A program made the position numbers and the translations under genes. From contig NZ_CP024996.1 of the NCBI RefSeq assembly GCF_003719195.1, positions 4,402,001 through 4,466,000 of the forward strand: a DNA stretch of 64,000 nt, in the 5' to 3' direction. Below are positions 52,959 through 61,373 of this stretch, one piece after another. The stretch is from Herbaspirillum rubrisubalbicans. GTDB lineage: Bacteria; Pseudomonadota; Gammaproteobacteria; Burkholderiales; Burkholderiaceae_D. The notes under the pieces were generated by a model that did not search any database, had not been told where the DNA came from, and was given only the letters and a program-made list of their open reading frames with translations. Position 1 is the first letter of the stretch. Every line of letters begins with the position of its first letter.

Positions 52959-54530
52959 ATGTTTGCGAACCTGACCATCAAAACCCGCCTCATCACCGTC
53001 ATCGGCTTTTTACTGGTGATTAGCTTCCTGATCGGCACCACCAGCCTGATCTCGCTCATCAACGTCAACAACTCGTTGAAAACCGTCTATGAAGACCGGC
53101 TCATCGCGCTAAGCCAGCTGGACCAGGTCATTCGCTCCTCCAACAAGATGCAGATCAATATTGCAAGAGCCCTGGTCTCAAGCCAGGAAGAGCTTGCCAC
53201 TCACATTGCTTCCTTCAAGAAGGAAGAAAGTGTGCGCGACAAGGTGTGGAAAGACTATCTCGCCACCTATCTGACCCCCGATGAGAAAGCACTTGCAGAC
53301 ACCCTGGTGCGCGAACAAAAGCTGCTGGATGAAAAAGGCTTTGCGCCAGCGCTCAATGCCTTGAATGGCGGAGACATGAAGACCGTGGCGACGCTCATCC
53401 ACGGTGATATTGCCCGCTACGCCACCTCCATTACAGAAACCATGAATGCACTGATCCAGCTGCAGACAGAGGTAGCCAAGTCCGAATACGAAAACTCCCA
53501 GCAGCGCTACCAGAGCTTCCGCAGTTTTTCCATCGCCGCCATCATCTGCTCCATCCTCGTGGGTAGCCTCATCGGGCTGTGGCTCATCCGCAGCATCAAC
53601 CGCCCCTTGAATAGTGCCATCGAGGTGGCCCAACGCATTGCCAGTGGCGATCTCACCCAGTCCATCGAAGTGGGTGGCACCAATGAAATGGGGCGTTTGC
53701 TGCGCGCCCTGCAGGAGATGAGCAAGGCGCTGACGCAAGCCGTCACCCAGGTACGCCACAGTACCGATTCCATCACCACGGCCTCCGCAGAAATCGCCTC
53801 GGGCAACCTGGACCTGTCGTCGCGCACCGAAGAACAGGCGGCCAGCCTGGAGCAGACCGCCTCTTCGATGGAGGAACTGACGTCGACGGTCAAGCAAAAT
53901 GCCGACAACGCCCTCCAGGCCAATGTACTGATGGCGCAAGCCAGGAAGCAGGCCGAAAACGGCGGCGGCATCGTCAACCAGGTGGTCGCCACCATGAACG
54001 ATATCAAGCAGAGTTCCAGCCACATGGTCGATATCATCAACGTCATCGATGGCATTGCCTTCCAGACCAATATCCTGGCCCTCAACGCCGCCGTCGAAGC
54101 AGCGCGGGCCGGCGAGCAAGGGCGCGGCTTTGCCGTGGTGGCCTCAGAAGTGCGCGGCCTGGCACAGCGTTCGGCCAGCGCCGCCAAGGAGATCCGGGAA
54201 TTGATCGAAGCGTCGTTGCAGAAGATCAGCTCTGGCGGCAACCTGGTCAACGATGCCGGCGCAGTCATGGAAGAGACCGTGGATTCGGTCAAGCGCGTGG
54301 CCCAGTTGATGGAGGACATCGCCGCTGCCAGCCAGGAGCAGAGCAATGGTATCGACCAGGTCAACCTGGCCATTGGACAAATGGACCAGGTCACCCAGCA
54401 GAACGCCGCGTTAGTGGAAGAAGCTGCGGCTGCTGCCTCCAGCTTGCGTGATCAGGCGCAGATCCTCACTGGCGCCGTCAGCGTCTTCAAGACTGAACAA
54501 AGCCATCATGCAATGACGCTGGAGATGTAG
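52959..54530 (+). CDS. Methyl-accepting chemotaxis protein (Tar-type)
   Basis: A 523-residue receptor. TM1 is at about 10-34, a helical periplasmic domain runs from 35 to 189 with the Tar/4HB-like ALSQLDQVIRSSNKMQINIARAL (shortened), TM2 is at about 190-210, HAMP follows to 265, and the signalling hairpin has its tip at about 362-400 ([21 protein letters not shown]). It ends TLEM, without a CheR/CheB tether, so it would rely on a tethered receptor such as the one at 34330. AGGAG lies before the ATG. A GC hairpin follows the stop. Confidence 0.93.
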   Translation: MFANLTIKTRLITVIGFLLVISFLIGTTSLISLINVNNSLKTVYEDRLIALSQLDQVIRSSNKMQINIARALVSSQEELATHIASFKKEESVRDKVWKDYLATYLTPDEKALADTLVREQKLLDEKGFAPALNALNGGDMKTVATLIHGDIARYATSITETMNALIQLQTEVAKSEYENSQQRYQSFRSFSIAAIICSILVGSLIGLWLIRSINRPLNSAIEVAQRIASGDLTQSIEVGGTNEMGRLLRALQEMSKALTQAVTQVRHSTDSITTASAEIASGNLDLSSRTEEQAASLEQTASSMEELTSTVKQNADNALQANVLMAQARKQAENGGGIVNQVVATMNDIKQSSSHMVDIINVIDGIAFQTNILALNAAVEAARAGEQGRGFAVVASEVRGLAQRSASAAKEIRELIEASLQKISSGGNLVNDAGAVMEETVDSVKRVAQLMEDIAAASQEQSNGIDQVNLAIGQMDQVTQQNAALVEEAAAAASSLRDQAQILTGAVSVFKTEQSHHAMTLEM

Positions 54531-54544
54531 TGCCCGCACCGTTG

Positions 54545-54565
54545 GCCTGGCGTTTTGCGCCAGGC
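54545..54565. terminator. Hairpin between convergent genes
   Basis: GCCTGGCG and CGCCAGGC pair perfectly around TTTTG in the 51-base gap between the chemoreceptor gene and the convergent transporter gene. No long T run follows on either strand. Confidence 0.45.
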
Positions 54566-54581
54566 ATGACGGAGGGAAGTA

Positions 54582-55892
54582 TCAGGCGCGATAGCCCTTG
54601 CTGCTCATCGGCACAAAGGCCAGCAGCACGCCCAGGATGGACAGGCCGATCACATACAGCGCCGGGCCTTGCGGGTCGGCCTTGATCCACAGCGAGATCA
54701 GCACCGGCGTGAGCCCGCCAAAGATGGCATAGGCCATGTTGTAGGCGAAGGACAGACCGGTAAAGCGCACCGGCGGCGGGAAGGCGCGGGTGGAGACGAT
54801 GGGGGTGAGTGCAATGCTGCCCACGAACAGACCCACCAGCGCATAGCCCCAGATCAGCGACTCGGGCGAACCCGGCAACTGGCCATAGAACCACCAGCTC
54901 GACAAGCCCAGGCCGCCCCAGCCGAGGATCATGCTGGCGCGGGTGCCGATGCGGTCGCACAGCCAGCCGATGAGCAGGCAACCGATGGTCAGCATCAGGG
55001 TGCCGGCGCAGTTGGCCTGCATTACCAGCTTGGCCGGCAGGTGGTGCACAGTCTGCAGATAGGACGGCGTCATCAGGATCACCACCACCACTGCGCCCGA
55101 CAAGCACCAGGTCATGCCCGCCGTGAGCAGGCTGGCGCCACGATGTTCGCGCAGCACCGTCTTCAAGGGCAGTTCATGGGATTGCTTGCGGCGCGCAGCC
55201 AGTTCGCGGAACACCGGCGTCTCTTCCAGGTAGCGACGCAGATAGACCGACACCAGACCGAACACGCCGCCCAGGAGGAAGGGAATGCGCCAGGCATACG
55301 CCGCCACCTCGGCCGGTTGATAGACGCTGTTGATGAAGATGCCCATGAGCGAACCCAGCAGGATGCCGCCGGTGATGCCGGCCGTCAGCGAACCGACGCC
55401 GAAGCTGTAACGGTTGGCCGGCACGTGCTCGGCCACGAACACCCAGGCGCCCGGCATTTCACCGCCGATAGCCGCGCCCTGCAGGGTGCGCATCAACAGC
55501 AGCAGGATGGGCGCGGCCACGCCGATGCTGGCATAGGTCGGCAAGAGGCCGATCACCAGCGTAGGCACGGCCATCAAGAAGATCGACAGCGTAAACATGC
55601 GCTTGCGACCGATCACGTCGCCATAGTGGGCGATGATGATGCCGCCCACCGGACGCGCCAGGTAACCGGCAGCGAAGATGCCGAAGGTCTGCAACATGCG
55701 CAGCCATTCGGGCATGTCAGCCGGGAAGAACAACTTGCCGACCACGGCGGCGAAGAACACGTAGATGACGAAGTCGTAGAACTCCAGCGTGCCACCGAGG
55801 GCAGACAGGCCCAGGGTGCGGTAGTCGGAAGAAGTCAGAGGGCGATGCTGGGACTCGTTGAGGGCCCCGGTAAATTCAGCGGAAGTGGTCAT
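54582..55892 (-). CDS. MHS-family MFS transporter (metabolite:H+ symporter)
   Basis: A 436-residue, 12-TM proton symporter of the metabolite:H+ symporter family (citrate/proline/alpha-ketoglutarate carriers). The family opening GGTLEFYDFVIYVFFAAVVG and the cytoplasmic loop HYGDVIGRKRM are conserved. QGAAIGGEMPGAWVFVAEH in TM4/5 is a family hallmark. The substrate, probably an organic acid or zwitterion, cannot be deduced. It stands alone. A perfect 7-bp inverted repeat 127 bases upstream may bind its regulator. Confidence 0.88.
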   Translation of the reverse strand: MTTSAEFTGALNESQHRPLTSSDYRTLGLSALGGTLEFYDFVIYVFFAAVVGKLFFPADMPEWLRMLQTFGIFAAGYLARPVGGIIIAHYGDVIGRKRMFTLSIFLMAVPTLVIGLLPTYASIGVAAPILLLLMRTLQGAAIGGEMPGAWVFVAEHVPANRYSFGVGSLTAGITGGILLGSLMGIFINSVYQPAEVAAYAWRIPFLLGGVFGLVSVYLRRYLEETPVFRELAARRKQSHELPLKTVLREHRGASLLTAGMTWCLSGAVVVVILMTPSYLQTVHHLPAKLVMQANCAGTLMLTIGCLLIGWLCDRIGTRASMILGWGGLGLSSWWFYGQLPGSPESLIWGYALVGLFVGSIALTPIVSTRAFPPPVRFTGLSFAYNMAYAIFGGLTPVLISLWIKADPQGPALYVIGLSILGVLLAFVPMSSKGYRA

Positions 55893-56299
55893 GATGGTTC
55901 ACTAACGGCAAAGCAGCGATCCGGCCCGTGCCGCGCAACTCGGCCAGGGGCAAAACCCATGGGCAATGAGATGACGCGGCGGGCCGCAATGCCTGCTTCA
56001 ACTTGTCGGTCGGGTGGCCGCAGACGGCATGTCTGCGAAGGACAGATTCAGCGGAAAATCTAAAGCGGAGAACTACGATTTAGCGTCGAAACTGGCTCCA
56101 TGATAACCGAAAGCGGCAAAACTTTCGCGGCGCAGCATTTCTTGCCGGGATCGGGGCCAAGTGCAGCATCGGCTCGCCCTCTGAGGAAGGCCAAGTGAAG
56201 GTTCAGACAGGCAAGCCCGCAGTGCAGCACCCTCTGCAACGCGAGCTTGATGAAGAAGTGAAGGAAATTTCCACGATCTGCCGGTGGCGGCAGGTCCGC
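55893..56299. other. Intergenic region with an operator-like palindrome
   Basis: No gene is supported; the open frames on the plus strand are shadows of neighbouring minus-strand genes. CGCAGAC and GTCTGCG (56019-56037) form a perfect 7-bp inverted repeat with a five-base spacer upstream of the MHS transporter gene. Confidence 0.5.
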
Positions 56300-57010
56300 T
56301 CAGGATTCGAGCACGATATCGACCGCCGAACTACGGCGCAGCATGAGGAAGCCTTCGCCATAGATGTTGCGGATCTGCATCGGCGCCTCCGGCAAGGAGC
56401 GCAATTTCTGGCGCACCCGATAGATCAGGGCGTCGATGCGGTGGGCGTCATATTCCTCGCCCCCGGAGCGCAGCAGGTCGAACAATTGCGTGTGCGATAC
56501 CGGATAGTTGGGGCTTTGCAACAGCGCCGCCAGGGCGGTGCTTTCCTTGTCGGTGAATTGCAGCGCCACCTTGCCATTGCTGGACAGACGCCCCGACTTG
56601 CGGTTGAAGGCCCACTTCTCCGACTGCGGCGAACTCTGGTGCGGCGCGGTCTTCATGCGGCGCGCCAGGGCCGTCAGGGTGGCCGAGACCTCATCGAGCT
56701 TGACCGGTTTGACCAGGTAATAGTCGGCCCCATCGCTCATGCAGCGCAAGCGCTCTTCACTGCGGGTGGCCGCGGTGAGGATGACGATGCCCATGGAGGG
56801 AAAATGCTGGCGCAGCGAAGCCAGTTCGGGCGAGAGGCTGCCATCTGGCAAGCCGATGTCGGATAGCAACATGTCTGGCTGGCGGCACCTGAGAATGTCC
56901 CTGGCCTGGCCCAGCGAGGAGCAGACCGAGATTTCGTAACCCAATTCCCCAACATGGGTGCTCAAGGTATTGCGCCAGTCGAGATCGCTTTCTACGATTA
57001 GTACTTTCAT
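56300..57010 (-). CDS. OmpR-family response regulator
   Basis: A 236-residue regulator. The receiver has E7 and D9 in place of the usual acidic pair (VESDLDW), phosphoacceptor D51 (MLLSDIGLPDGS) and K101 (YYLVKPVKLDE). A winged helix at about 130-230 (NGKVALQFTDKESTALAALLQ, shortened; HRIDALIYRVRQKLR) binds DNA. No histidine kinase gene is adjacent, so it is an orphan. The nearest partners are two receiver-only proteins and a KaiC-like ATPase upstream. ATG 57010 opens the domain; the 18 codons before it in frame are not included. Confidence 0.9.
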   Translation of the reverse strand: MKVLIVESDLDWRNTLSTHVGELGYEISVCSSLGQARDILRCRQPDMLLSDIGLPDGSLSPELASLRQHFPSMGIVILTAATRSEERLRCMSDGADYYLVKPVKLDEVSATLTALARRMKTAPHQSSPQSEKWAFNRKSGRLSSNGKVALQFTDKESTALAALLQSPNYPVSHTQLFDLLRSGGEEYDAHRIDALIYRVRQKLRSLPEAPMQIRNIYGEGFLMLRRSSAVDIVLES

Positions 57011-57140
57011 CACTCTATTGTTCTGGACGAACCTGTTTTTATGACTACCGGAGCCTCCCCGCACACTGTCCGTTACTGCCTTGCGGACCAGCCCTCAGGC
57101 ACGGGGAGAATTTCCATAATCACAACGTTATACAGAAAAT

Positions 57141-57172
57141 ATCTGCGCATAAAATCATAAAAACTCGCAGAT
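57141..57172. repeat. Inverted repeat after a receiver gene
   Basis: ATCTGCG and CGCAGAT are exact reverse complements with an 18-base A-rich spacer, directly after the stop of the minus-strand receiver gene at 57176. It may be a weak terminator or an operator in the AT-rich promoter of the OmpR-like gene. Confidence 0.4.
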
Positions 57173-57175
57173 TCC

Positions 57176-57586
57176 TTACACCTGAAAACTTGGCCGGGCG
57201 TGGCTTTGCGCGCGTTGGCGCAACAGCAGCGTGAGCGTGCCGAACAGATGATCGACCGAGCAAGGTTTGAGAAGAAAAGCCGCAATCATGGGAATGCGCG
57301 CACTGGCCGCCGGCAGGTGGGCACTGATAAGCACCACCGGAATCTGCGCATAGCGTTCATGCGACTTGATGTAGCGCGCCAGCTCCATGCCATCCATGCG
57401 CGGCATCCGCAGATCGGTCAACACCAGGTCCGGTGCATGATCCTGCATGAGCGCGATGGCATCCACGCCATCGGCCGCAGCCAGGACATTCAAGCCGCCC
57501 TTGCGCAGCAGGTCGCACAGCATCTCGCGCGACTCGGCATGGTCTTCCACGACCAGTACCGTCTGTTCTTCATTGTTGGTCCCCAC
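57176..57586 (-). CDS. Receiver-only response regulator
   Basis: A 136-residue single receiver domain with E14-D15, phosphoacceptor D58 (LVLTDLRMPRMDG) and a conserved Lys (FLLKPCS). It has no output domain, so it should act as a phosphate shuttle or bind a partner protein. GTG 57586 is preferred because AGGAGG lies about seven bases upstream; ATG 57604 gives six more residues but would include that ribosome site in the gene. It is separated from the second receiver by 182 bases. Confidence 0.88.
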   Translation of the reverse strand: MGTNNEEQTVLVVEDHAESREMLCDLLRKGGLNVLAAADGVDAIALMQDHAPDLVLTDLRMPRMDGMELARYIKSHERYAQIPVVLISAHLPAASARIPMIAAFLLKPCSVDHLFGTLTLLLRQRAQSHARPSFQV

Positions 57587-57768
57587 CCCATTCCCTCCTG
57601 CCATTCACCCCGCCCCGACCATTGCGGTGACTTGTTGTGAAGGATGGTGATGGTTGGCGACGAAATGCGATATCAGGAAATTCCTGAAACTCTCGACAAC
57701 ATTGCGTTGACGCAAGAGATGTGCGGATTTAATGCGAGTAGGAGGAAGGCCCGAGCGGGCGGGCAGGA

Positions 57769-58164
57769 TCAGGAGCGCGTGGGCAGCAGACGCTGGATTT
57801 CCTGCAGCAGGCGCTCGAAGAAGACCGGCTTGCGCAGGAACAGGTTGTGACTGGATTGCGACAGATCGTGGCGCTCCGGGGCGCCGCTGCACAGGATGAT
57901 GGGCAGCGCCGGGCCACCCGGCAAGGCGCGCAGGGCGGCGCACAGCTCCAGTCCGTTCATCACCGGCATCATGCAATCCGAGATGACCAGGTCGGGCCAT
58001 TGCTGCTGCGCCTTGGTCAGCGCATCGGCACCGTGGATGGCGCTCACCACCCGATAGCCATGCAGCTCCAGCAGCATGGCATAGGTATCGGTGATATCGA
58101 TCTCGTCATCGACGATGAGGAGCAGCGGCAGCACCGCCTGCTGTGGGGGAGACACGCCGGACAT
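57769..58164 (-). CDS. Receiver-only response regulator coupled to KaiC-like gene
   Basis: A 131-residue receiver with D19-D20, phosphoacceptor D63 (LVISDCMMPVMNG) and a Lys in LFLRKPVF. There is no output domain. It begins 2 bases after the KaiC-like gene stop, so it is almost certainly cotranslated with it and probably acts on or with it. An in-frame TTG at 58170 overlaps the stop and is an alternative start. Confidence 0.88.
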   Translation of the reverse strand: MSGVSPPQQAVLPLLLIVDDEIDITDTYAMLLELHGYRVVSAIHGADALTKAQQQWPDLVISDCMMPVMNGLELCAALRALPGGPALPIILCSGAPERHDLSQSSHNLFLRKPVFFERLLQEIQRLLPTRS

Positions 58165-58166
58165 GG

Positions 58167-59666
58167 TCAACGTCCATCCGCAACCGGCGCGGAAGAGGGA
58201 ACGGAAGAGGAAGCAGACGCCGCCGATACCAGGCCGTCGATCTCAATGCCGGCGTCCGAAATATTCATCAGCCGGCTGGCGCCGTCATAGCCGTTTTCGC
58301 GCAGCTTCATCACCGAGATCTGGCGCCGGTTGACGTCATCCTTGACCACGTATTCCAGCAGCATCATGTTTTCATACAGCTGCGAAGAGCTGGGATCGAC
58401 CTGGGGACGGGATTCGCGGAAATACGGCAATTGCTCGGTGATGAAGGTGGTCACCCCGCGCGCGCGCAATTCATTGGTCAGCGCCACCAGGAAGGGGCGC
58501 ATCCGCTGCTGCTGCACCACGATGCTGCGCAGGCCATCGACGCCATCGATCAACAGCCGCGTCACGCCACGGCGGGCGATGTTGTCCAACATGCGCTTGG
58601 CCAGGTCGTCACACAGCATTTCCAGCGGCAATTGCCACATCATCTGCAAGGCGCCGCTGGCGATGTGCTCATCGAGCTGCATTCCCGCCTTGCGCGCCTT
58701 GGCCAGCAGGCGTTCGGGTGATTCATAGAACCCCAGGATCAGACATTGCTGCCCATCCTTCAAGCCTTGCTCGATGAAATGCAAACCCATCAGGGTCTTG
58801 CCCACCCCGGGGCTGCCCAAGAGGCAGGTGAGCGAACCACTGACCACGCCGCCACCGATGCACTTGTCCCAAGACGGGATGCCGACGCTGACGTAGCGGT
58901 CGGAGGTGCCGGGTACCTTGCCGGCACGGGTGGCGGTGGCTTCGAAGCGCGGGAATATCTCCACCCCGCTCTGGTTGATCTCGAAGACATGCTTGCCCAG
59001 CAGGTGATTGGCGCCGCGCAGCTTGAACACCTTGATCTCGCGCACCAGTTGCATCCCCGACTCGTACTGGCTCAGTTCGATGACGCCATCGACCAGGGTG
59101 TTCTCGGATTCGGGCAGGTTGCCCTCCACCGGCGAGAGCAGCAGCGTGGTGCAGTTCATGGTGAACACCAGCGCATTGAGCGAATGCATGAATTCCGACA
59201 GGTTCAGGTCGGACGGACCGGAATCGCGCACCGCGCGGAAGCCGTCGATGATCAACATGCTGGGACGATGGCGATTCAGTTCGGCACTGAGCAGGCGCAG
59301 CAGGCCGCGCAAGCCTTCCTTGGCCAGCGCGCCATAGCCGCTCAACATCTGCATCCGGTCGCCGACCAGGCTGTCATCGAAGAAATCGAAGTTGCTCACA
59401 TGATTGAGCATCTTGGCGTGCGATTCGGCAATCAGGGTCAATAGCATCACCGGCTTGCCGCTGCGCGCCTGGGCAAACCCCACCTGCGAGGCCAGCGTGG
59501 TCTTGCCGCTACCGGCCAGTCCCTGGATCAGATAGAGACTGCCTTCGGGCAAGCCGCCCCCGAGGATCTCATCGAAACCGCCAATGCCCGTACTGAGCAG
59601 CGAAATACGGCTGGGACGCTGCGCTGGAGAGGCTAGGGGCGGATTGGACTGCGGATGATCGCTCAT
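58167..59666 (-). CDS. KaiC-like double RecA-domain ATPase
   Basis: A 499-residue protein with two tandem KaiC/RecA domains. The first has Walker A GLAGSGKTT at 49-57 and the second Walker A GSPGVGKTL at about 283-291. Each is followed by acidic segments (LIAESHAKM; GFYESPERLL) equivalent to the catalytic Glu pair, and by hydrophobic Walker B strands ending in Asp (SMLIIDGF; RLLIDGVDGL). Cyanobacterial KaiC keeps circadian time with KaiA and KaiB; neither is present here. In other bacteria similar proteins pair with receiver or kinase proteins and affect stress or behaviour. ATG 59666 is chosen over TTG 59681. A Ser/Ala-rich tail ends the protein. Confidence 0.9.
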   Translation of the reverse strand: MSDHPQSNPPLASPAQRPSRISLLSTGIGGFDEILGGGLPEGSLYLIQGLAGSGKTTLASQVGFAQARSGKPVMLLTLIAESHAKMLNHVSNFDFFDDSLVGDRMQMLSGYGALAKEGLRGLLRLLSAELNRHRPSMLIIDGFRAVRDSGPSDLNLSEFMHSLNALVFTMNCTTLLLSPVEGNLPESENTLVDGVIELSQYESGMQLVREIKVFKLRGANHLLGKHVFEINQSGVEIFPRFEATATRAGKVPGTSDRYVSVGIPSWDKCIGGGVVSGSLTCLLGSPGVGKTLMGLHFIEQGLKDGQQCLILGFYESPERLLAKARKAGMQLDEHIASGALQMMWQLPLEMLCDDLAKRMLDNIARRGVTRLLIDGVDGLRSIVVQQQRMRPFLVALTNELRARGVTTFITEQLPYFRESRPQVDPSSSQLYENMMLLEYVVKDDVNRRQISVMKLRENGYDGASRLMNISDAGIEIDGLVSAASASSSVPSSAPVADGR

Positions 59667-59702
59667 GGGGATGGAAGTCAAGTTTTTTATTGTGCAAAGA
59701 TT

Positions 59703-59723
59703 TAATGACTTCTCGTCATTATA
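59703..59723 (-). promoter_or_regulatory. Promoter -10 box overlapped by an inverted repeat, upstream of kaiC-like gene
   Basis: On the minus strand TATAAT is present at 59723-59718. TAATGAC and GTCATTA (59703-59721) form a perfect 7-bp inverted repeat overlapping it and the predicted start of transcription. No strong -35 box is seen. A repressor bound here would block transcription. Confidence 0.5.
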
Positions 59724-59903
59724 CGATTGCCAAAGACATGACTAAGGCCGCCATCCAGGGCGAAAGTTGCACCGGTCAGTGAAGAAAAAGAGCCGCACAT
59801 GAGCGACAGCACAGCTTGACGCCGCACCAACGAAAAACGCTACTCCTTTTGCCAGGAACAGCGTTGCTCATGAGCTGCGCGGTACCAGCCGCGGTCATCT
59901 CGA

Positions 59904-61301
59904 TCACGATTTGGCCAAGCGCCCCTCCAATTCCGCCTGGTGACGCAAACGTTCATACTCATTCTTGGGCAGCGGCTGGGCATCGGCTTCACCGAGCTTC
60001 TCCAGCGGGATACGGTGAGTCTCGCGGGCCGACATGGCCGCCAGTGCGGCCACGATGGTGATACCAAAGGCGATGCTGCCCACCGTCAGCCAGATGTGGC
60101 TGGCCCCCGGCGGCGCCACCGCAGTAAAGAGCGCCGGCAGCATGGCGGTGATCGCCGTACCCAGGTTCTGGCCGATGGCCATGGCCGACACGCGAGCACG
60201 AGCCGGGAACAGTTCCGGGAAGAAGCTGGGGAACACGGCGTTATATCCCTGGTACACCACACCCCACATCAGGATCGACATGACGAAGGCCAGTTCGACA
60301 TTGCGGATGCTGATGGCATACAGGTAGGCGAAGGCAAACAGCCCTGCCAGGAGCGAGCCGACGACGATGGGCAGGCGGCGACCGATGCGGTCCGACAGCT
60401 TGCCCACGTAGGGAATCACCAGCACCGCCACGATATTGCCTACCACCGGAATCCACAGATAGACATCCTTGGCAAAGCCCACGCCATAGGCCGGCTGCAC
60501 CGCATAGGCGGCACCGAAGATGGTGGCCACCACCGGAATGACATTCATCAATGCCATGCAGACCACCCGCAGCATATTAGGCGTGCAATCGCGGAAGGCT
60601 TCCACCACCGGCGAGCGGCGCTTCAGTTCCTGCTGGTCGGCGGCCTTGAAGACCGGGGTTTCGTCGACCTTGCGGCGGATGATCCAGCAAACGATGATGA
60701 CCAGGAAACTCAACAGGAAGGGAATGCGCCAGCCCCACACATTGAACTGCTCGGTGGGCATGTAGTGCGCCAGTGGCAGGAACACGGCGGCGGCCAGGAT
60801 CTGCCCGGCCTGCACGCCCTGCAGAGCGAAGCTGGAGTAGTAACCGCGCCGCCCGAAGGGCGAGTGCTCCAGAATCATGGAACTGGCCCCGGAAATTTCA
60901 CCAGCCACCGCAAAGCCCTGCGCCAGACGCAACAGCACCAGCAGCGCCGGCGCCCACAGGCCGACCTGGTCATAGGTCGGCAGCAGGCCCACCCCGATGG
61001 TGGAAAAACCCATCAGGAACATGCACCACAGCAGCACCTTCTTGCGCCCGTGGGTATCGCCCAGGTGGCCCAGCACGAAGGCGCCGATGGGACGCGCCAC
61101 GTAGCCCACGCCATAGGTGGCCAGCGAGGCGATGATGGCGGTGGTCGGATCGCCCTTGGGGAAGAACAGCTGCGGGAAGATCAGCGAGGCTGCCGTGGCA
61201 TAGATGAAAAAGTCATAGTATTCCAGCGCCGAGCCAATCCAGCCGCTGGCGGCGGCCTTCTTGCTCTGCTGCGTGTGATCGTTGGTATGTGAGGATTGCA
61301 T
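59904..61301 (-). CDS. MHS-family transporter (ShiA-like)
   Basis: A 465-residue, 12-TM metabolite:H+ symporter. Family motifs include GSALEYYDFFIYATAASLIF, the loop HLGDTHGRKKVL, and QGFAVAGEISGASSMILEH. Its closest look-alikes are shikimate and dicarboxylate carriers. The downstream-strand neighbours (porin, TIM-barrel dehydratase-like enzyme and shikimate dehydrogenase paralogue) make shikimate or quinate a likely substrate, but this rests on context. GGAGA precedes the ATG. Confidence 0.87.
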   Translation of the reverse strand: MQSSHTNDHTQQSKKAAASGWIGSALEYYDFFIYATAASLIFPQLFFPKGDPTTAIIASLATYGVGYVARPIGAFVLGHLGDTHGRKKVLLWCMFLMGFSTIGVGLLPTYDQVGLWAPALLVLLRLAQGFAVAGEISGASSMILEHSPFGRRGYYSSFALQGVQAGQILAAAVFLPLAHYMPTEQFNVWGWRIPFLLSFLVIIVCWIIRRKVDETPVFKAADQQELKRRSPVVEAFRDCTPNMLRVVCMALMNVIPVVATIFGAAYAVQPAYGVGFAKDVYLWIPVVGNIVAVLVIPYVGKLSDRIGRRLPIVVGSLLAGLFAFAYLYAISIRNVELAFVMSILMWGVVYQGYNAVFPSFFPELFPARARVSAMAIGQNLGTAITAMLPALFTAVAPPGASHIWLTVGSIAFGITIVAALAAMSARETHRIPLEKLGEADAQPLPKNEYERLRHQAELEGRLAKS

Positions 61302-61373
61302 GATGTCTCCGTCGGGTAATGCTGGGCAAGCCGCCCTGGTGGAGCGGGCCGGCTTGCCGGAAAATGAAGAAAT

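Noticed and set aside
54669..56063. Long plus-strand open frame of 464 codons
   Set aside because: It is the antisense of the MHS transporter gene, rich in His/Gln/Gly from reversed hydrophobic codons, with no family resemblance.
56195..56866. 223-codon plus-strand open frame
   Set aside because: Antisense of the OmpR-like regulator, whose receiver and winged-helix motifs are clear.
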